NCBI RefSeq assembly: GCF_000403435.2
Contig: NZ_KE159709.1
Location: forward strand, 207,558-271,557
Direction: 5' to 3'
DNA from: Oscillibacter sp. 1-3
Lineage (GTDB): Bacteria > Bacillota > Clostridia > Oscillospirales > Oscillospiraceae
Length of the DNA: 64,000 nucleotides
The position numbers and the translations under genes are program-made. Below, in pieces: positions 19,058 through 27,733 of the stretch. Each line of letters starts with the position of its first letter. The first letter of the stretch is position 1. A model generated the notes under the pieces. The model did no database searches and had not been told where the DNA came from. It saw only the letters and a list, made by a program, of their open reading frames with translations.

Positions 19058-19714
19058 ATGAACACAGTCATCACCATTGGGCGGCAGTTTGGCAGCGGCG
19101 GCAAGGAGATCGGCATCCGGGTTGCCAAGGAGCTGGGCATTCCGTTTTACGATAAGGAGCTCCTGCGGGAGGCCGCCAGGAAGAGCGGCCTGTGTGAAAA
19201 GATCGTAGAGAACTTTGACGAGCGGCCAAAGAGCCTGCTGTACTCCATCGCCATGGACTCCTATATGTTCGCCCTGCCGGGCAGCGGCGTGGGGGACTCC
19301 CTGGAGCAGCAGGTGTATCTGGCCACCTTCAACACCATCCGCCACATCGCGGAGAAGGGGCCCTGCGTTATGATCGGCCGCTGCGCGGACTATGCCCTGG
19401 CGGACAATCCCAACCACCTGAGTCTGTTCATCCACGCCCCCATGGACATGCGGATTCAGCGGGTGGCAAGGCGGCAGAGCATCACGCCGGAAAAGGCCAA
19501 GACGCTGATCGCCAAGACCGACAAGCGCCGGGCCTCCTATTACGAGTACTACTCCTCCCAGAAGTGGGGCGCGGTGGAGAGCTATGACTTCTGCCTGGAC
19601 TCCAGTTATCTGGGATTGGGCGGCACGGTGGAGCTTATCCGCGCCATGGTGGAGCACAAGGAGCACCCTGTGCCCAGTCCCACGGAGATCGACCCCACAC
19701 AGCCCGATACATAA
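19058..19714 (+). CDS. Cytidylate kinase-like family protein
   Basis: A 218-residue P-loop kinase. The nucleotide loop is the N-terminal TIGRQFGSGGKEIG, typical of the cytidylate-kinase-like family common in Firmicutes. PFYDKELLREAA follows, then the catalytic Arg cluster MIGRCADYALAD and RVARRQSITPEKAK. It probably phosphorylates a nucleotide-like substrate, but members of this family are distinct from canonical Cmk and have no agreed substrate. Own promoter, AGAGGAGG ribosome site and strong terminator make it a single-gene unit. Confidence 0.9.
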   Translation: MNTVITIGRQFGSGGKEIGIRVAKELGIPFYDKELLREAARKSGLCEKIVENFDERPKSLLYSIAMDSYMFALPGSGVGDSLEQQVYLATFNTIRHIAEKGPCVMIGRCADYALADNPNHLSLFIHAPMDMRIQRVARRQSITPEKAKTLIAKTDKRRASYYEYYSSQKWGAVESYDFCLDSSYLGLGGTVELIRAMVEHKEHPVPSPTEIDPTQPDT

Positions 19715-19726
19715 CGGATCATACGG

Positions 19727-19757
19727 ACAGAGGCCGCGCAGAGCGCGGCCTCTGTTT
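19727..19757 (+). terminator. Terminator of the cytidylate-kinase-like gene
   Basis: acagaggccgcgc and gcgcggcctctgt form the stem, followed by a U-run. It also serves the convergent minus-strand gene. Confidence 0.9.
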
Positions 19758-19765
19758 TTTGCTGG

Positions 19766-20623
19766 TTATCCGGGGTACTGCACCAGGGAGACCGTCACAT
19801 CCGAAACCGGGAGGTCCCGGGGGTGAATGTCCCGGTCTGTGTCGCTGCGGCTGACGCCAAAGGAGAAGGTCCGCTGCATGGGGTGGGTGTCCTCGTCCTT
19901 CAGCACCCGGAACACTCGGGTCAGCGTCTCGCCGGGCTGCACGTGGAGGGTGGGAAAGCTCTCCCGCCGGCTGGCGATGGAGACCGGCCGCGTGACCGTG
20001 ACATCCTTGGGCGTCTCGCCGTTGTTGGTCACGGTGTATACCACATACTCTGCGCCTCTGGAGGATGGGTGGGCGGTGATTTCCGGAAAGCTGCCGTCAG
20101 GGGACTGCATCCGGGTCTCGCGGATGTAGTAGCCGCTGGGATCTGCCGCAATCACATCTTTCACCGTCTCCGGGTCGATCTCCTCCAGATTGCCGATGAC
20201 AAGGCCGTATTCCGGCGCGTTGGGGGGTGTGGGCCGCGGCGGGTCGTCACTGGACCGGGTTTCCACGGTGACGGTCACCTCGCTGGGGACCGGCGAGACG
20301 CCGATGTCCACGCTGTTCGTCTCCTCGTCCCAGCTGATGTCCGCGTCCAGCAGTTCCGAGAGCCGGGAGGCGGCGATGTAGTTGGTTTTGCCGCCGGCGG
20401 CGTCGGTATAGGTGATGGTGGAGGGCACCTTCTGGCCGTTGGAAGCGGTCCAGGTCTCGCCCGCCTTTACCTGCTGTTCCCGCAGGACCCGAATGCCCAC
20501 CTGATTGTAGGCGATTTTCTCTCCGGCGGCGGACACGGGCTCCGCCAGCGTGACCAGCATCGCCATGGCCAGCATTCCCCCGGCGAAGGCGGGAAACCGA
20601 TTGAAAAGGCTGTTCTTTTTCAT
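19766..20623 (-). CDS. Secreted protein with stalk-type N-terminal domain
   Basis: A 285-residue exported protein. A signal peptide (about 1-32, ending PVSAAG) is followed by a region that resembles the copper-amine-oxidase N-terminal or 'stalk' domain of Firmicutes (YIAASRLSELLDADISWDEETNSVDIG, about 70-110), a Pro-rich linker, and a beta-rich C-terminal half with an Ig-like look (YVVYTVTNNGETPKDVTVTR). It lies behind an ECF sigma/anti-sigma pair on the same strand, 43 bases after the anti-sigma gene, so it may be a target or accessory of that system. No enzyme motif is visible. Confidence 0.7.
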   Translation of the reverse strand: MKKNSLFNRFPAFAGGMLAMAMLVTLAEPVSAAGEKIAYNQVGIRVLREQQVKAGETWTASNGQKVPSTITYTDAAGGKTNYIAASRLSELLDADISWDEETNSVDIGVSPVPSEVTVTVETRSSDDPPRPTPPNAPEYGLVIGNLEEIDPETVKDVIAADPSGYYIRETRMQSPDGSFPEITAHPSSRGAEYVVYTVTNNGETPKDVTVTRPVSIASRRESFPTLHVQPGETLTRVFRVLKDEDTHPMQRTFSFGVSRSDTDRDIHPRDLPVSDVTVSLVQYPG

Positions 20624-20666
20624 TATATAATCTCCTCATTTTTTGAAATTTGTTTTGGAATTCGTT

Positions 20667-21827
20667 TCATGGAGACGGCGTGTCCACTCGTTTTACACTC
20701 TCCGCCATCCGCAGCAGATCGGACTTCTCCAGCTCTCCCCGGAGATAGAAGACGGCGCCGGTCTCCGGGTCTTCCCACATCAGCGTGCTGTTGGTATCGT
20801 CTCCGGTGCTGACGCCTGCGGTGATGGTCACGCCGTCGATCTCCGACGTGGAATCGTCCGGCCCGCCGGGGACCTCCGGGACCGTCTCCAGGCTGGCCCA
20901 GAACCGGCCCGGCAGACCGTTCACCGTCACCTCCTCCGGTGTTCCCTCGGGGACGGTGAAGGGGCAGGCGGGGCGGACCACATATTTCCAGGACAGGATG
21001 ACGCCCCGGCGTACCCACTCCCGGTGGCAGACGCCGTTGCCGCGCAGGCCGTCTATGTCGTGGAAGTCCGGCGGTACCCAGCCCATCTCGTAGGAGGGGG
21101 CATCGCCGCCGTAGCAGGCGGCGCTCTCCGCGACCTTGACCAGGGTCTCACGGTCCATGGCGCCCTTTGCCAGCAGCCGGAGGAGGAAGCCCTCCGGCGT
21201 CTCCCATACCAGCAGCTGCTCACTGCCGTCGGCGTAGTAGTCGGCGGCGCGGCCCCGGACAAAGACGCGCTCCCGCACCGCCTCCGGGTCCGGGACGGTG
21301 CCAATCTGGATGCGGGAGTTTCCGCCCGGGGCGGAGACGCCGAAGTCCAGGGAGTCCCCGGACTCCACGGACAAAAAGGTCCATTTGCTGAAACTGGTCG
21401 CTGCGTAGAAATCCCAAAGGGTGTACTCCTCCGGCAGCCAGGTGATCTGCCAGTCCTGGGGAGCGGCGTCCTCCGGAGCTGAATCGGAGATATACGGGTT
21501 GGTGGAGTAGGTGACGGTGTCCCCGCTGAATTCCCGCAGCCAGTTCAGAACCGCCGCCCGGACGGTGGGACTGGCCGCCATCAGCGCCCCCAGAGCCAGG
21601 GTGCAGACGAGGACCGCGCAGGCGATGTTCCGCGCCGCCCGGCTCCCCGCAGAGCGTCCGCGCCGCTCTGCCCAGCCGAAGGGGTCCGCCAGCATCCGCA
21701 TTCTCTCCCGGAGATACCGGGGGGAGAAGTCAACCTCCCGGGTGTCAGCCTCCGCCAGAACCTTTTCAAATTGCAGGAGGTTGGCGTCCATCAGGGCGTC
21801 CCGAAGCCATTGGTCAAAATTACGCAT
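20667..21827 (-). CDS. Putative anti-sigma factor with DUF4367-like ectodomain
   Basis: A 386-residue single-pass membrane protein. Residues 1-65 are cytoplasmic and share the opening M-R-x-F-D, LMDANLxQxE, DFSPRYLRERMxxLxDPxGW with the protein at 29838. A membrane helix lies at about 67-88 (NIACAVLVCTLALGALMAA). The extracellular part has two repeats of the type found in DUF4367 proteins (WLPEEYTLWDF, WVPPDFHDIDG). Its start overlaps the sigma gene by eight bases, indicating coupled translation. Regulating that sigma factor is the likely job. Confidence 0.78.
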   Translation of the reverse strand: MRNFDQWLRDALMDANLLQFEKVLAEADTREVDFSPRYLRERMRMLADPFGWAERRGRSAGSRAARNIACAVLVCTLALGALMAASPTVRAAVLNWLREFSGDTVTYSTNPYISDSAPEDAAPQDWQITWLPEEYTLWDFYAATSFSKWTFLSVESGDSLDFGVSAPGGNSRIQIGTVPDPEAVRERVFVRGRAADYYADGSEQLLVWETPEGFLLRLLAKGAMDRETLVKVAESAACYGGDAPSYEMGWVPPDFHDIDGLRGNGVCHREWVRRGVILSWKYVVRPACPFTVPEGTPEEVTVNGLPGRFWASLETVPEVPGGPDDSTSEIDGVTITAGVSTGDDTNSTLMWEDPETGAVFYLRGELEKSDLLRMAESVKRVDTPSP

Positions 21828-22347
21828 GGCGGAATCCCTCCTCTTGCAGCCGTTTTTGCAGCATGGCCCTGCCCCGCATGACCCGGGAGGACACCGTGGA
21901 CTCCCGAATGCTCAGGCGCTTGGCGATTTCCCGGTTGCCCAGCTCCTCTACCAGCTTTAGCTCCAGAACCCGGCGGTAGCCCTCCGGCAGCTCCCGGACC
22001 AGGGAGACCAGGTAGCTGTAATCATCCTGACCGTCCTGCTGTGCGGGCGGGTCCCAGTCCTCCGGCAGGGGCACGGTGTGGCTCTGCGCCCGCAGCATGT
22101 CCAGAGCGGCGTTTTTTGCGGCGGTAATGGCGTAGCCCCCGGCCTTTTCCCGGCTGAGGGCGGACACCAATTCCCATTTTTGGATCAGGCGGAGCCAAGC
22201 CTGCTGGGCGGCGTCCTCCGCCTGTTCCGGATTTCCCAGGACCCGCAGGGCTACGGCGTAGACCTTTTTCTCAAGGGCCTCGTAGAGCCGGGTGAACTTC
22301 TGCCGGTCCGCTTCGGTCTCCAGCATGGCAAGGCAGGTTGTCAGCAT
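21820..22347 (-). CDS. ECF-type RNA polymerase sigma factor (paralogue 1)
   Basis: A 175-residue sigma-70 family protein: region 2 with PEQAEDAAQQAWLRLIQKW and region 4 with LPEGYRRVLELKLVEELGN then REIAKRLSIRESTVSSRVMR as helix-turn-helix. AAAGGAGG precedes this ATG; the frame is open further upstream but without a ribosome site. It closely resembles the sigma at 30970 (both begin with CLAMLETE-DR--FTRLYEA), a duplicated module. A sigma-A promoter with an overlapping palindrome is found at 22525-22563. Confidence 0.9.
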   Translation of the reverse strand: MLTTCLAMLETEADRQKFTRLYEALEKKVYAVALRVLGNPEQAEDAAQQAWLRLIQKWELVSALSREKAGGYAITAAKNAALDMLRAQSHTVPLPEDWDPPAQQDGQDDYSYLVSLVRELPEGYRRVLELKLVEELGNREIAKRLSIRESTVSSRVMRGRAMLQKRLQEEGFRHA

Positions 22348-22524
22348 GGGAGATCCCTCCTTTGATTCTTGAGGGCCGATTCCGAGATAAGGCGCGCACA
22401 GACTGGCCGCCGGACTTTCCTCCAGACCGGCGGTTTTGCGGGCGTGTCGTCCGGCAGAAAAAACCGACAAAGCATGGCGGAAAAGCCGCAGGCAGGATGT
22501 GCGGGTTATGTTGGGTTCGGCGCT

Positions 22525-22538
22525 TAGTGGTACCACTA
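22525..22538. promoter_or_regulatory. Palindromic operator candidate
   Basis: TAGTGGTACCACTA is a perfect 14-base palindrome overlapping the -10 element and start site of the sigma-gene promoter. Such placement fits a repressor site; no repressor is identified. Confidence 0.4.
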
Positions 22539-22563
22539 TAACAGGGACGTTTCAAGGCGTCAA
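22535..22563 (-). promoter_or_regulatory. Sigma-A promoter for the sigma/anti-sigma operon
   Basis: TTGACG, 17-base spacer, TATAGT on the minus strand. It gives a leader of about 180 bases before the sigma-factor ATG. Confidence 0.7.
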
Positions 22564-22599
22564 AGTATCCCATAAATTGAAAAAATTTTTTGGATTTTT

Positions 22600-23177
22600 T
22601 TCGGGAATCGGAAAACGCCGCTGAGAATGTTTTTTCCAGCTGTTTAATTGTGGGAAATGAGCGGTTTGCGGGCGGTAATTTCGGAACCAGTTTTACAAAG
22701 GCCCGGGAAGGAAAACAGGCCGGGACAAGTCCGAACTTTGCGGATAGAGAGCGCTGGCGGGACTGCCGGTATTACCACCGAACTTGTACTGGCGGTTACG
22801 CAGTTCCTGTGTTGGAGCGGAGAAGCGATTTTATGTTCCTCCCTCTCAAAGAAAACGAAAATAGAGAGACAAAATAGAGAGACAAAGCCCAGCTGGGCCT
22901 TATCTCTCTATTTTGCTTTTGGAGCGTTGTGTTACCATCTTCGTAAAAATGCCGGATAAGAGGCATAAAAAACCAGCAAAGCGGAAGATACGGCGAAATC
23001 AAGCCGCTAAAAGACGCTGCACACGGCAGGCGCTGTGACGACGTGCCAGAGATCAAAATTTTTATGACACCACCGCTCCAGAGCAAAAAATGTATGAAAC
23101 TGAAAGCGTCTTTCATAAGGCGGCAGACGAAGCGGTCTGTTGAAGCAGCCGGAAAACGAATCGAAGAAGCATGCCGG
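22600..23177. other. Gene-poor interval with one strong hairpin
   Basis: No open frame here has coding character or a ribosome site. It contains a direct repeat of atagagagacaaa (about 22860-22886) and a long hairpin at 22871-22914 (aaaatagagaga and tctctctatttt flanking gcccagctgggc), which may end transcription from the chloride-channel-type gene on the minus strand. The remainder shows nothing I recognise. Confidence 0.5.
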
Positions 23178-24488
23178 CTATGTACGCTCCGCCGGCTCCT
23201 GCGCCTCCTCCGGAACGGCGGGGCGGCTGTTGGTGTGGACGTTGATATAGCGTGCTTTCAGCTTGGAGTAGAGGATGGTCTGACTGCTGTACAGGCCGCT
23301 GTATCCCGAGAGCATATAGCTGATGCCGCAGGCCAGAGCAAAGTACCACAGCCCCTCGGAGCCAAAGAGCTCTACGGACAGGAATATGGAAGCCACAGGA
23401 GTGTTGGTGACGCCGCAGAACACAGACACCAGTCCCAGGGCCGCGCCGAAGCCTGCCGGCAGTCCCAGCAGCGGTGCCGCTGCGCAGCCAAATGCGGCGC
23501 CCACAAAGAAGGAGGGCACCACCTCGCCCCCCTTGAAGCCCGCCGCCAGAGTGACGGCGGTGAAGAGGAGCTTTAAGAGGAAGGCGGCGGGGTGGGCGGT
23601 CCCCTGTTCCACGGCGGCGGTGATGATTTCCATTCCCGCGCCGTTGTAGTCCCGAGTCCCCACCAGATACGTCAGGGCGATGATGGCCAGACCGCCCGCT
23701 GCTGCACGGACCCAGGGATTGGGAAGCCGCTTTTCCATCCAGTGCTCTGTCCCATGCATGAACTTGCAAAACAGGATGGACACCAGGGCGAAGAGCACCG
23801 ACAGCGGCAGCACCCGCAGAAATGTGCCCGCCGCAATCTCCGGAACCGCCACGGCAAAGCGGGTGGGTTCCACTCCCAGCGCCAGGGCCACCCCAAAGGC
23901 CGCCAGAGCCGACATCAGGCAAGGCAGGAGCGCCGTGTGATACAACGTGCCGATACTGATGCCCATGACGGCAAAGATCACGGCGGTCAGGGGCGTGCCG
24001 AAGAGGGCGGAGAAGCAGGCCGCCATGCCGCTGAGGGTGGCCAAGCGCAGGTCCTGGTCGTCCAGCCGCAAAAGTCCTCCCACCCGCTGGCCGATGGTTC
24101 CGCCGATCTGCAAAGCGGCTCCCTCCCGGCCGGCGGAGCCGCCGCACAGGTGGGTCAGCATGGTCCCCAGAAAGATGGAGGGCACCAGCAGAATGGGGAG
24201 GCGTTTGTCCTCATGGACTGCGTCGATGATGTCGTTGGTTCCCATTCCCTCGGCGCCCATCAGCTTATAGGAGCCCACGATGGCCAGCCCCGCCAGGGGC
24301 AGGCACCACAGCAGCCAGGGGTATGCCTCCCGGGTCCGGGCCGCGTAGTGGACGCTCAGGTGGAAGACCGCTCCGACAACGCCGCAGAGGCTTCCCACAA
24401 TGACGGACAGCAATATCCATTTCGCCAGGACCACGGCATACATCCCGGTGCTGACGGCCCAACGCCGCAGCCGGTTTCGATCAAGCAT
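23178..24488 (-). CDS. CLC-F type fluoride/proton antiporter
   Basis: A 436-residue CLC membrane protein. The features match the fluoride-exporting CLC-F branch, not chloride-type CLCs. GMGT (Met82) stands where Cl- exchangers have GSGIP, the gating glutamate is in GREGAALQIGG (Glu122), and GGEVVP (Glu322) replaces the usual GG-F/I-x-P. These positions parallel Met79, Glu118 and Glu318 of the studied Enterococcus CLC-F, as I recall them. The role would be expelling toxic fluoride. I see no fluoride riboswitch upstream. It follows an acyltransferase-like gene by nine bases. Confidence 0.82.
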   Translation of the reverse strand: MLDRNRLRRWAVSTGMYAVVLAKWILLSVIVGSLCGVVGAVFHLSVHYAARTREAYPWLLWCLPLAGLAIVGSYKLMGAEGMGTNDIIDAVHEDKRLPILLVPSIFLGTMLTHLCGGSAGREGAALQIGGTIGQRVGGLLRLDDQDLRLATLSGMAACFSALFGTPLTAVIFAVMGISIGTLYHTALLPCLMSALAAFGVALALGVEPTRFAVAVPEIAAGTFLRVLPLSVLFALVSILFCKFMHGTEHWMEKRLPNPWVRAAAGGLAIIALTYLVGTRDYNGAGMEIITAAVEQGTAHPAAFLLKLLFTAVTLAAGFKGGEVVPSFFVGAAFGCAAAPLLGLPAGFGAALGLVSVFCGVTNTPVASIFLSVELFGSEGLWYFALACGISYMLSGYSGLYSSQTILYSKLKARYINVHTNSRPAVPEEAQEPAERT

Positions 24489-24497
24489 GACGACACC

Positions 24498-25340
24498 TCA
24501 CACGCCCGCCAGGACTGTTTTTCCGTCCAGGCGGCACTCCAGCAGCTCCGGTTTTTTCAGATACCGCTCAAAGGCGGCGAAGAATCGGGAGTATTCTATG
24601 CCCGTGGCGATGCGCTCGTCCATGACCACGCCCAGGGGCATGTGCTTTTTCCTGCTGCCCGCCGGGGCATGAGGGTCCGGCACCGGCTTGCCCATGCAGA
24701 CGAACACGCTGGTGGTTCCGAATTCATAGCAGTGGTGGAAGATATAGCTGGTGTTGATGGAGGCCAGATTGGTGATAAAGAGGCTGGTGTGGAAGGGACT
24801 CAAATCAATGATTTTCCGGGGCAGCAGTCCGTGGAGGTCCAGGCGGTAGGCAAGGCCGAAGACCAGCCGGGCCAGGCCGGGAATGCGGAAGGCCATATTG
24901 GCGAATTTGTCGGTGCTGTTGTTGTGGACCCGGTTCTGATTCAGCTCCACATTCTCCTTGATCTTCCGGCTGATGGAGAACACGTCGTCCTCCGGCTCCA
25001 GGAAGATTTTCAGCGTGGTCTCATCCGGCGTGCCGTCCGCCCGGGTCTTGAGGATCACGAAGCTGAAGCAGAAGTGGTTCCGGTTGTAGATCTTGCGGTT
25101 CATGATGAAGTAGTTCACCTTGGGGTGCTCCAGCGCCGCCTTGTAGTAGGCGGCCACCAGTACGCTCATATGGGTCACGTGCTGTCCCTCCCGCCGTTTC
25201 TGGCGGATAAAGCCCTTGACGATGTCCTCATCCACATAGTCGCTGGCCCAGTTCTGGGCGTCAAAGCGGCGGGGCATAATGTGGGGCAGAGCCTGCACGA
25301 TGGGACTCAGGTTTGTCACCCGCGTTCCGTCCGGTCTCAT
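24498..25340 (-). CDS. CAT/E2-fold acyltransferase-like protein with altered active site
   Basis: A 280-residue protein resembling the catalytic domain of chloramphenicol acetyltransferase and 2-oxoacid dehydrogenase E2, without lipoyl or linker domains. The C-terminal segment MPLGVVMDERIATGIEYSRF aligns with the E2 motif DHRVLDG, but the catalytic His is Glu (DER) and the Asp before Gly is Thr. It may therefore not transfer acyl groups by the usual mechanism. First gene of a two-gene operon with the CLC-F antiporter, from the promoter at 25389. Fold call is fairly sure; function is unknown. Confidence 0.72.
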   Translation of the reverse strand: MRPDGTRVTNLSPIVQALPHIMPRRFDAQNWASDYVDEDIVKGFIRQKRREGQHVTHMSVLVAAYYKAALEHPKVNYFIMNRKIYNRNHFCFSFVILKTRADGTPDETTLKIFLEPEDDVFSISRKIKENVELNQNRVHNNSTDKFANMAFRIPGLARLVFGLAYRLDLHGLLPRKIIDLSPFHTSLFITNLASINTSYIFHHCYEFGTTSVFVCMGKPVPDPHAPAGSRKKHMPLGVVMDERIATGIEYSRFFAAFERYLKKPELLECRLDGKTVLAGV

Positions 25341-25388
25341 ATAGTCTCCCTCGTTCTTTCCTAGACTAGAGGCGTTCCTCTCTCTCGT

Positions 25389-25417
25389 ATTATAGTTAAG
25401 AAGATGTTAAAATTCAA
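25389..25417 (-). promoter_or_regulatory. Sigma-A promoter for the acyltransferase-CLC operon
   Basis: TTGAAT, 17-base spacer, TATAAT on the minus strand. Between this and rimM (25420-25688) there is only a GC-rich hairpin (gggcggggacgg then agccccgcccc, about 25534-25560) and no gene. Confidence 0.8.
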
Positions 25418-25688
25418 CCGTTCCCCGGAATTTCTTCCGATTCCCATTTTCCGGGGAGCTTTCTCCTTGTAGATTTTATGTGGGGGCGGGACTCTGTTCC
25501 GGCCCGTCCGCCGGCAGCCTGGCGTTATCGGGAAAACGGGCGGGGACGGAGCCCCGCCCCTACAGAGCTGCGAAACCAAAATCCCGGATGATAAAATGCC
25601 CGGTTGGACACCTCCTTTTTCCGCCGCCTCTTGCCTTATCCGCAAAAAAACGGTATACTTATCTCAATCATACAGAAGGAGCGGTCCC

Positions 25689-26195
25689 ATGAAATTGGAA
25701 ACCATCAAAATCGGCCAGATCGTCAACGCCCACGGCATCCGGGGCGAGGTCCGTATCCAGCCCCGGGACGGCGAGGCGGCCTTTCTCACACAGTTCAAGA
25801 CTTTCCTGCTGGACGGCAGGCCCGTCTCTCCCACCGCCTGCCATGTCCACAAGAGCCTGGTGCTGGCGAAGTTCCCCGGCGTGGACGACATGAACGCCGC
25901 CCTGGCCCTGAAGGGAAAGGACCTCTATATTCGCCGGGAGGACGCCCGTCTGCCGGAGGGAGAGTACTTTGACGACGAGCTGCTGGGTCTGGACGTCTAC
26001 GACGCGGACAGCGGCGAATGCCTGGGGGAGCTGACGGCGGTGGAGTCCTATCCCGCCCATAAGCTCTATACCGTCCGGGGACGGCGGGAGTTCCTGGTGC
26101 CTGCGGTGAGGGACGTGTTCATCAAATCCATTGATATGGAGGACAACCGCATGGAGATTCACGTCTGGGAGGGGATGGCAGGCGATGAGAATTGA
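25689..26195 (+). CDS. rimM: 16S rRNA processing factor RimM
   Basis: A 168-residue 30S-assembly factor. The N-terminal RimM barrel carries IKIGQIVNAHGIRGEVRI, and the C-terminal PRC-barrel contains YFDDELLGLDVYD. AGAAGGAG precedes this ATG; the longer open frame upstream lacks a start signal. It overlaps trmD by 11 bases, the conserved rimM-trmD order of bacterial ribosome-maturation operons. Confidence 0.95.
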   Translation: MKLETIKIGQIVNAHGIRGEVRIQPRDGEAAFLTQFKTFLLDGRPVSPTACHVHKSLVLAKFPGVDDMNAALALKGKDLYIRREDARLPEGEYFDDELLGLDVYDADSGECLGELTAVESYPAHKLYTVRGRREFLVPAVRDVFIKSIDMEDNRMEIHVWEGMAGDEN

Positions 26196-26967
26196 CATCC
26201 TCACCCTCTTTCCCGACTCCGTGAACGCCATGATGAACGTCAGCATCCTGGGGCGGGCCCAGGAGCGGGGATACATTACCATCCGGTCCCACCAGATCAG
26301 GGAGTACACCACCAACAAGCAGATGCAGGTGGACGATTACCCCTACGGCGGGGGCCGGGGGGCCGTGATGCAGGCGGACCCCCTGTACCGCTGCTGGGCT
26401 CACGTCACGGAGGTCCACGGCCCCGGGCGGACCATCTTTCTCTCCCCCTGCGGCAGGACCTTCACCCAGGACGTGGCCCGGGAGCTCCACGCCGCATACG
26501 GCCACCTGATCCTGGTCTGCGGCCACTACGAGGGCGTGGACCAGCGTTTTTTGGATGAGTGCGTGGACGAGGAGATCAGCGTGGGGGACTTCGTCCTCAC
26601 CGGCGGGGAGATTCCCGCCATGGCGGTGGCGGATGCGGTGTGCCGCATGGTGCCCGGCGTTCTGCCGGACCCGGAGTGCTTCCAGGAGGAGAGCCACTGG
26701 AACGGCCTTCTGGAGTACCCCCAGTACTCCCGTCCCGCGGTGTGGCGCGGCCGGGCGGTGCCGGAGGTCCTCCTCTCCGGAGACCACGGCAAGGTGGCGG
26801 ACTGGCGGAGGAAGGAGAGCTACAAGCGCACCATGCGCCGCCGTCCGGACCTCTTCGCCCGGTTTGACGAGACGCAGCTCACCACCAAGGCGGAGAAAAA
26901 GGTTCTCCAGCAGGCCAAGGACGAGCTCGCTGCGGAGGACGGGGAGACGTGCGATGGGGTATTTTGA
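26185..26967 (+). CDS. trmD: tRNA (guanine-37-N1)-methyltransferase TrmD
   Basis: A 260-residue SPOUT methyltransferase that makes m1G37 to prevent +1 frameshifting. The N-terminus is MRIDILTLFPD. The SAM-binding trefoil knot includes LVCGHYEGVDQRFLDE and VGDFVLTGGEIPAMAVADA. Length is slightly above the 240-250 usual because of a C-terminal extension. The start inside rimM implies translational coupling, and its end overlaps the next gene by 14 bases. Confidence 0.96.
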   Translation: MRIDILTLFPDSVNAMMNVSILGRAQERGYITIRSHQIREYTTNKQMQVDDYPYGGGRGAVMQADPLYRCWAHVTEVHGPGRTIFLSPCGRTFTQDVARELHAAYGHLILVCGHYEGVDQRFLDECVDEEISVGDFVLTGGEIPAMAVADAVCRMVPGVLPDPECFQEESHWNGLLEYPQYSRPAVWRGRAVPEVLLSGDHGKVADWRRKESYKRTMRRRPDLFARFDETQLTTKAEKKVLQQAKDELAAEDGETCDGVF

Positions 26968-27691
26968 GCTGATCCGCCAGCGGCGGTACGAGGAATTCTG
27001 CAAAATTTACCGGGAGAAGGCCCACCTGTGCCGGACCATGCCGGAAAAGTACGGCGACGTGCTTCCGGGGAACTACATGTACGCCCTTCTGGGCCTGGGA
27101 AAGTGCGCGGAGCTGATCCCGGTGTGTCAGGAGCAGATTCAGTTGGAGCGGGAGGCGTCCGTGAAATTTGACCGGAGCTCCAACTACTTCTGGAACGGTC
27201 TGAGCATCGCCTGCCTGCAGCTGGGACAGTATGGGGAAATGGCAGAGGCCATCCGGTCGGCGGTCAAGGCCGCCTATCAGGACCTCTCCCGGACCGAGTC
27301 CCCCTGTCTCATGTACTGGGAGGCCGTGATCGCCGGTGATGAGGCGTTAAAAAAAGACGCCAAAAGGCTCCTCCGCACCCGTCTCCGGGCCAAAGGCGCC
27401 GCCGCGCCGGATTTTGCCTCCGCCCGCTTCCTGCTGGAGAAAATCGGGGAGGCGGAGCTGCGGCAGGAGCTCCGCCTGATCGAAATTGAGGCGCTCTATT
27501 TCCGGGCTCTGGCTCCGGCGGTGTTTTCTATCGCCGTCAAGCGGCTGGAGCACGGAGACGCGGCAGGCTTCCGGGCCGCCCTGGAGGAGGTCCGGGGCCT
27601 GTACGGTCAAAATCCCATCGTCACCATGACCTTCGCCTACTATCTGGCGGAGCTGCGGCTGACAGGATCATCCGGACGGTTTTTTCCATAA
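26954..27691 (+). CDS. TPR-like hypothetical protein coupled to trmD
   Basis: A 245-residue alpha-helical protein with TPR/Sel1-like repeats suggested by segments such as NYMYALLGLGKCAELIPVC and YFWNGLSIACLQLGQYGEMA. There is no signal peptide or membrane helix. Its ATG lies inside trmD, so it is probably translated with rimM and trmD. I know no function; partner binding would fit a helical repeat fold. The operon ends at the terminator just downstream. Confidence 0.7.
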   Translation: MGYFELIRQRRYEEFCKIYREKAHLCRTMPEKYGDVLPGNYMYALLGLGKCAELIPVCQEQIQLEREASVKFDRSSNYFWNGLSIACLQLGQYGEMAEAIRSAVKAAYQDLSRTESPCLMYWEAVIAGDEALKKDAKRLLRTRLRAKGAAAPDFASARFLLEKIGEAELRQELRLIEIEALYFRALAPAVFSIAVKRLEHGDAAGFRAALEEVRGLYGQNPIVTMTFAYYLAELRLTGSSGRFFP

Positions 27692-27698
27692 ATGCGTA

Positions 27699-27731
27699 AA
27701 ACAGGCGGGCGCTTACGACGCCCGCCTGTTT
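27699..27731. terminator. Bidirectional terminator after the trmD operon
   Basis: aaacaggcgggcg and cgcccgcctgttt form a 13-bp stem between convergent genes. Confidence 0.9.
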
Positions 27732-27733
27732 CT

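Noticed and set aside
25341..25688. Fluoride riboswitch for the CLC-F operon
   Set aside because: The expected GGNGATGG and CCGCC core was not found on the minus strand upstream of 25340.
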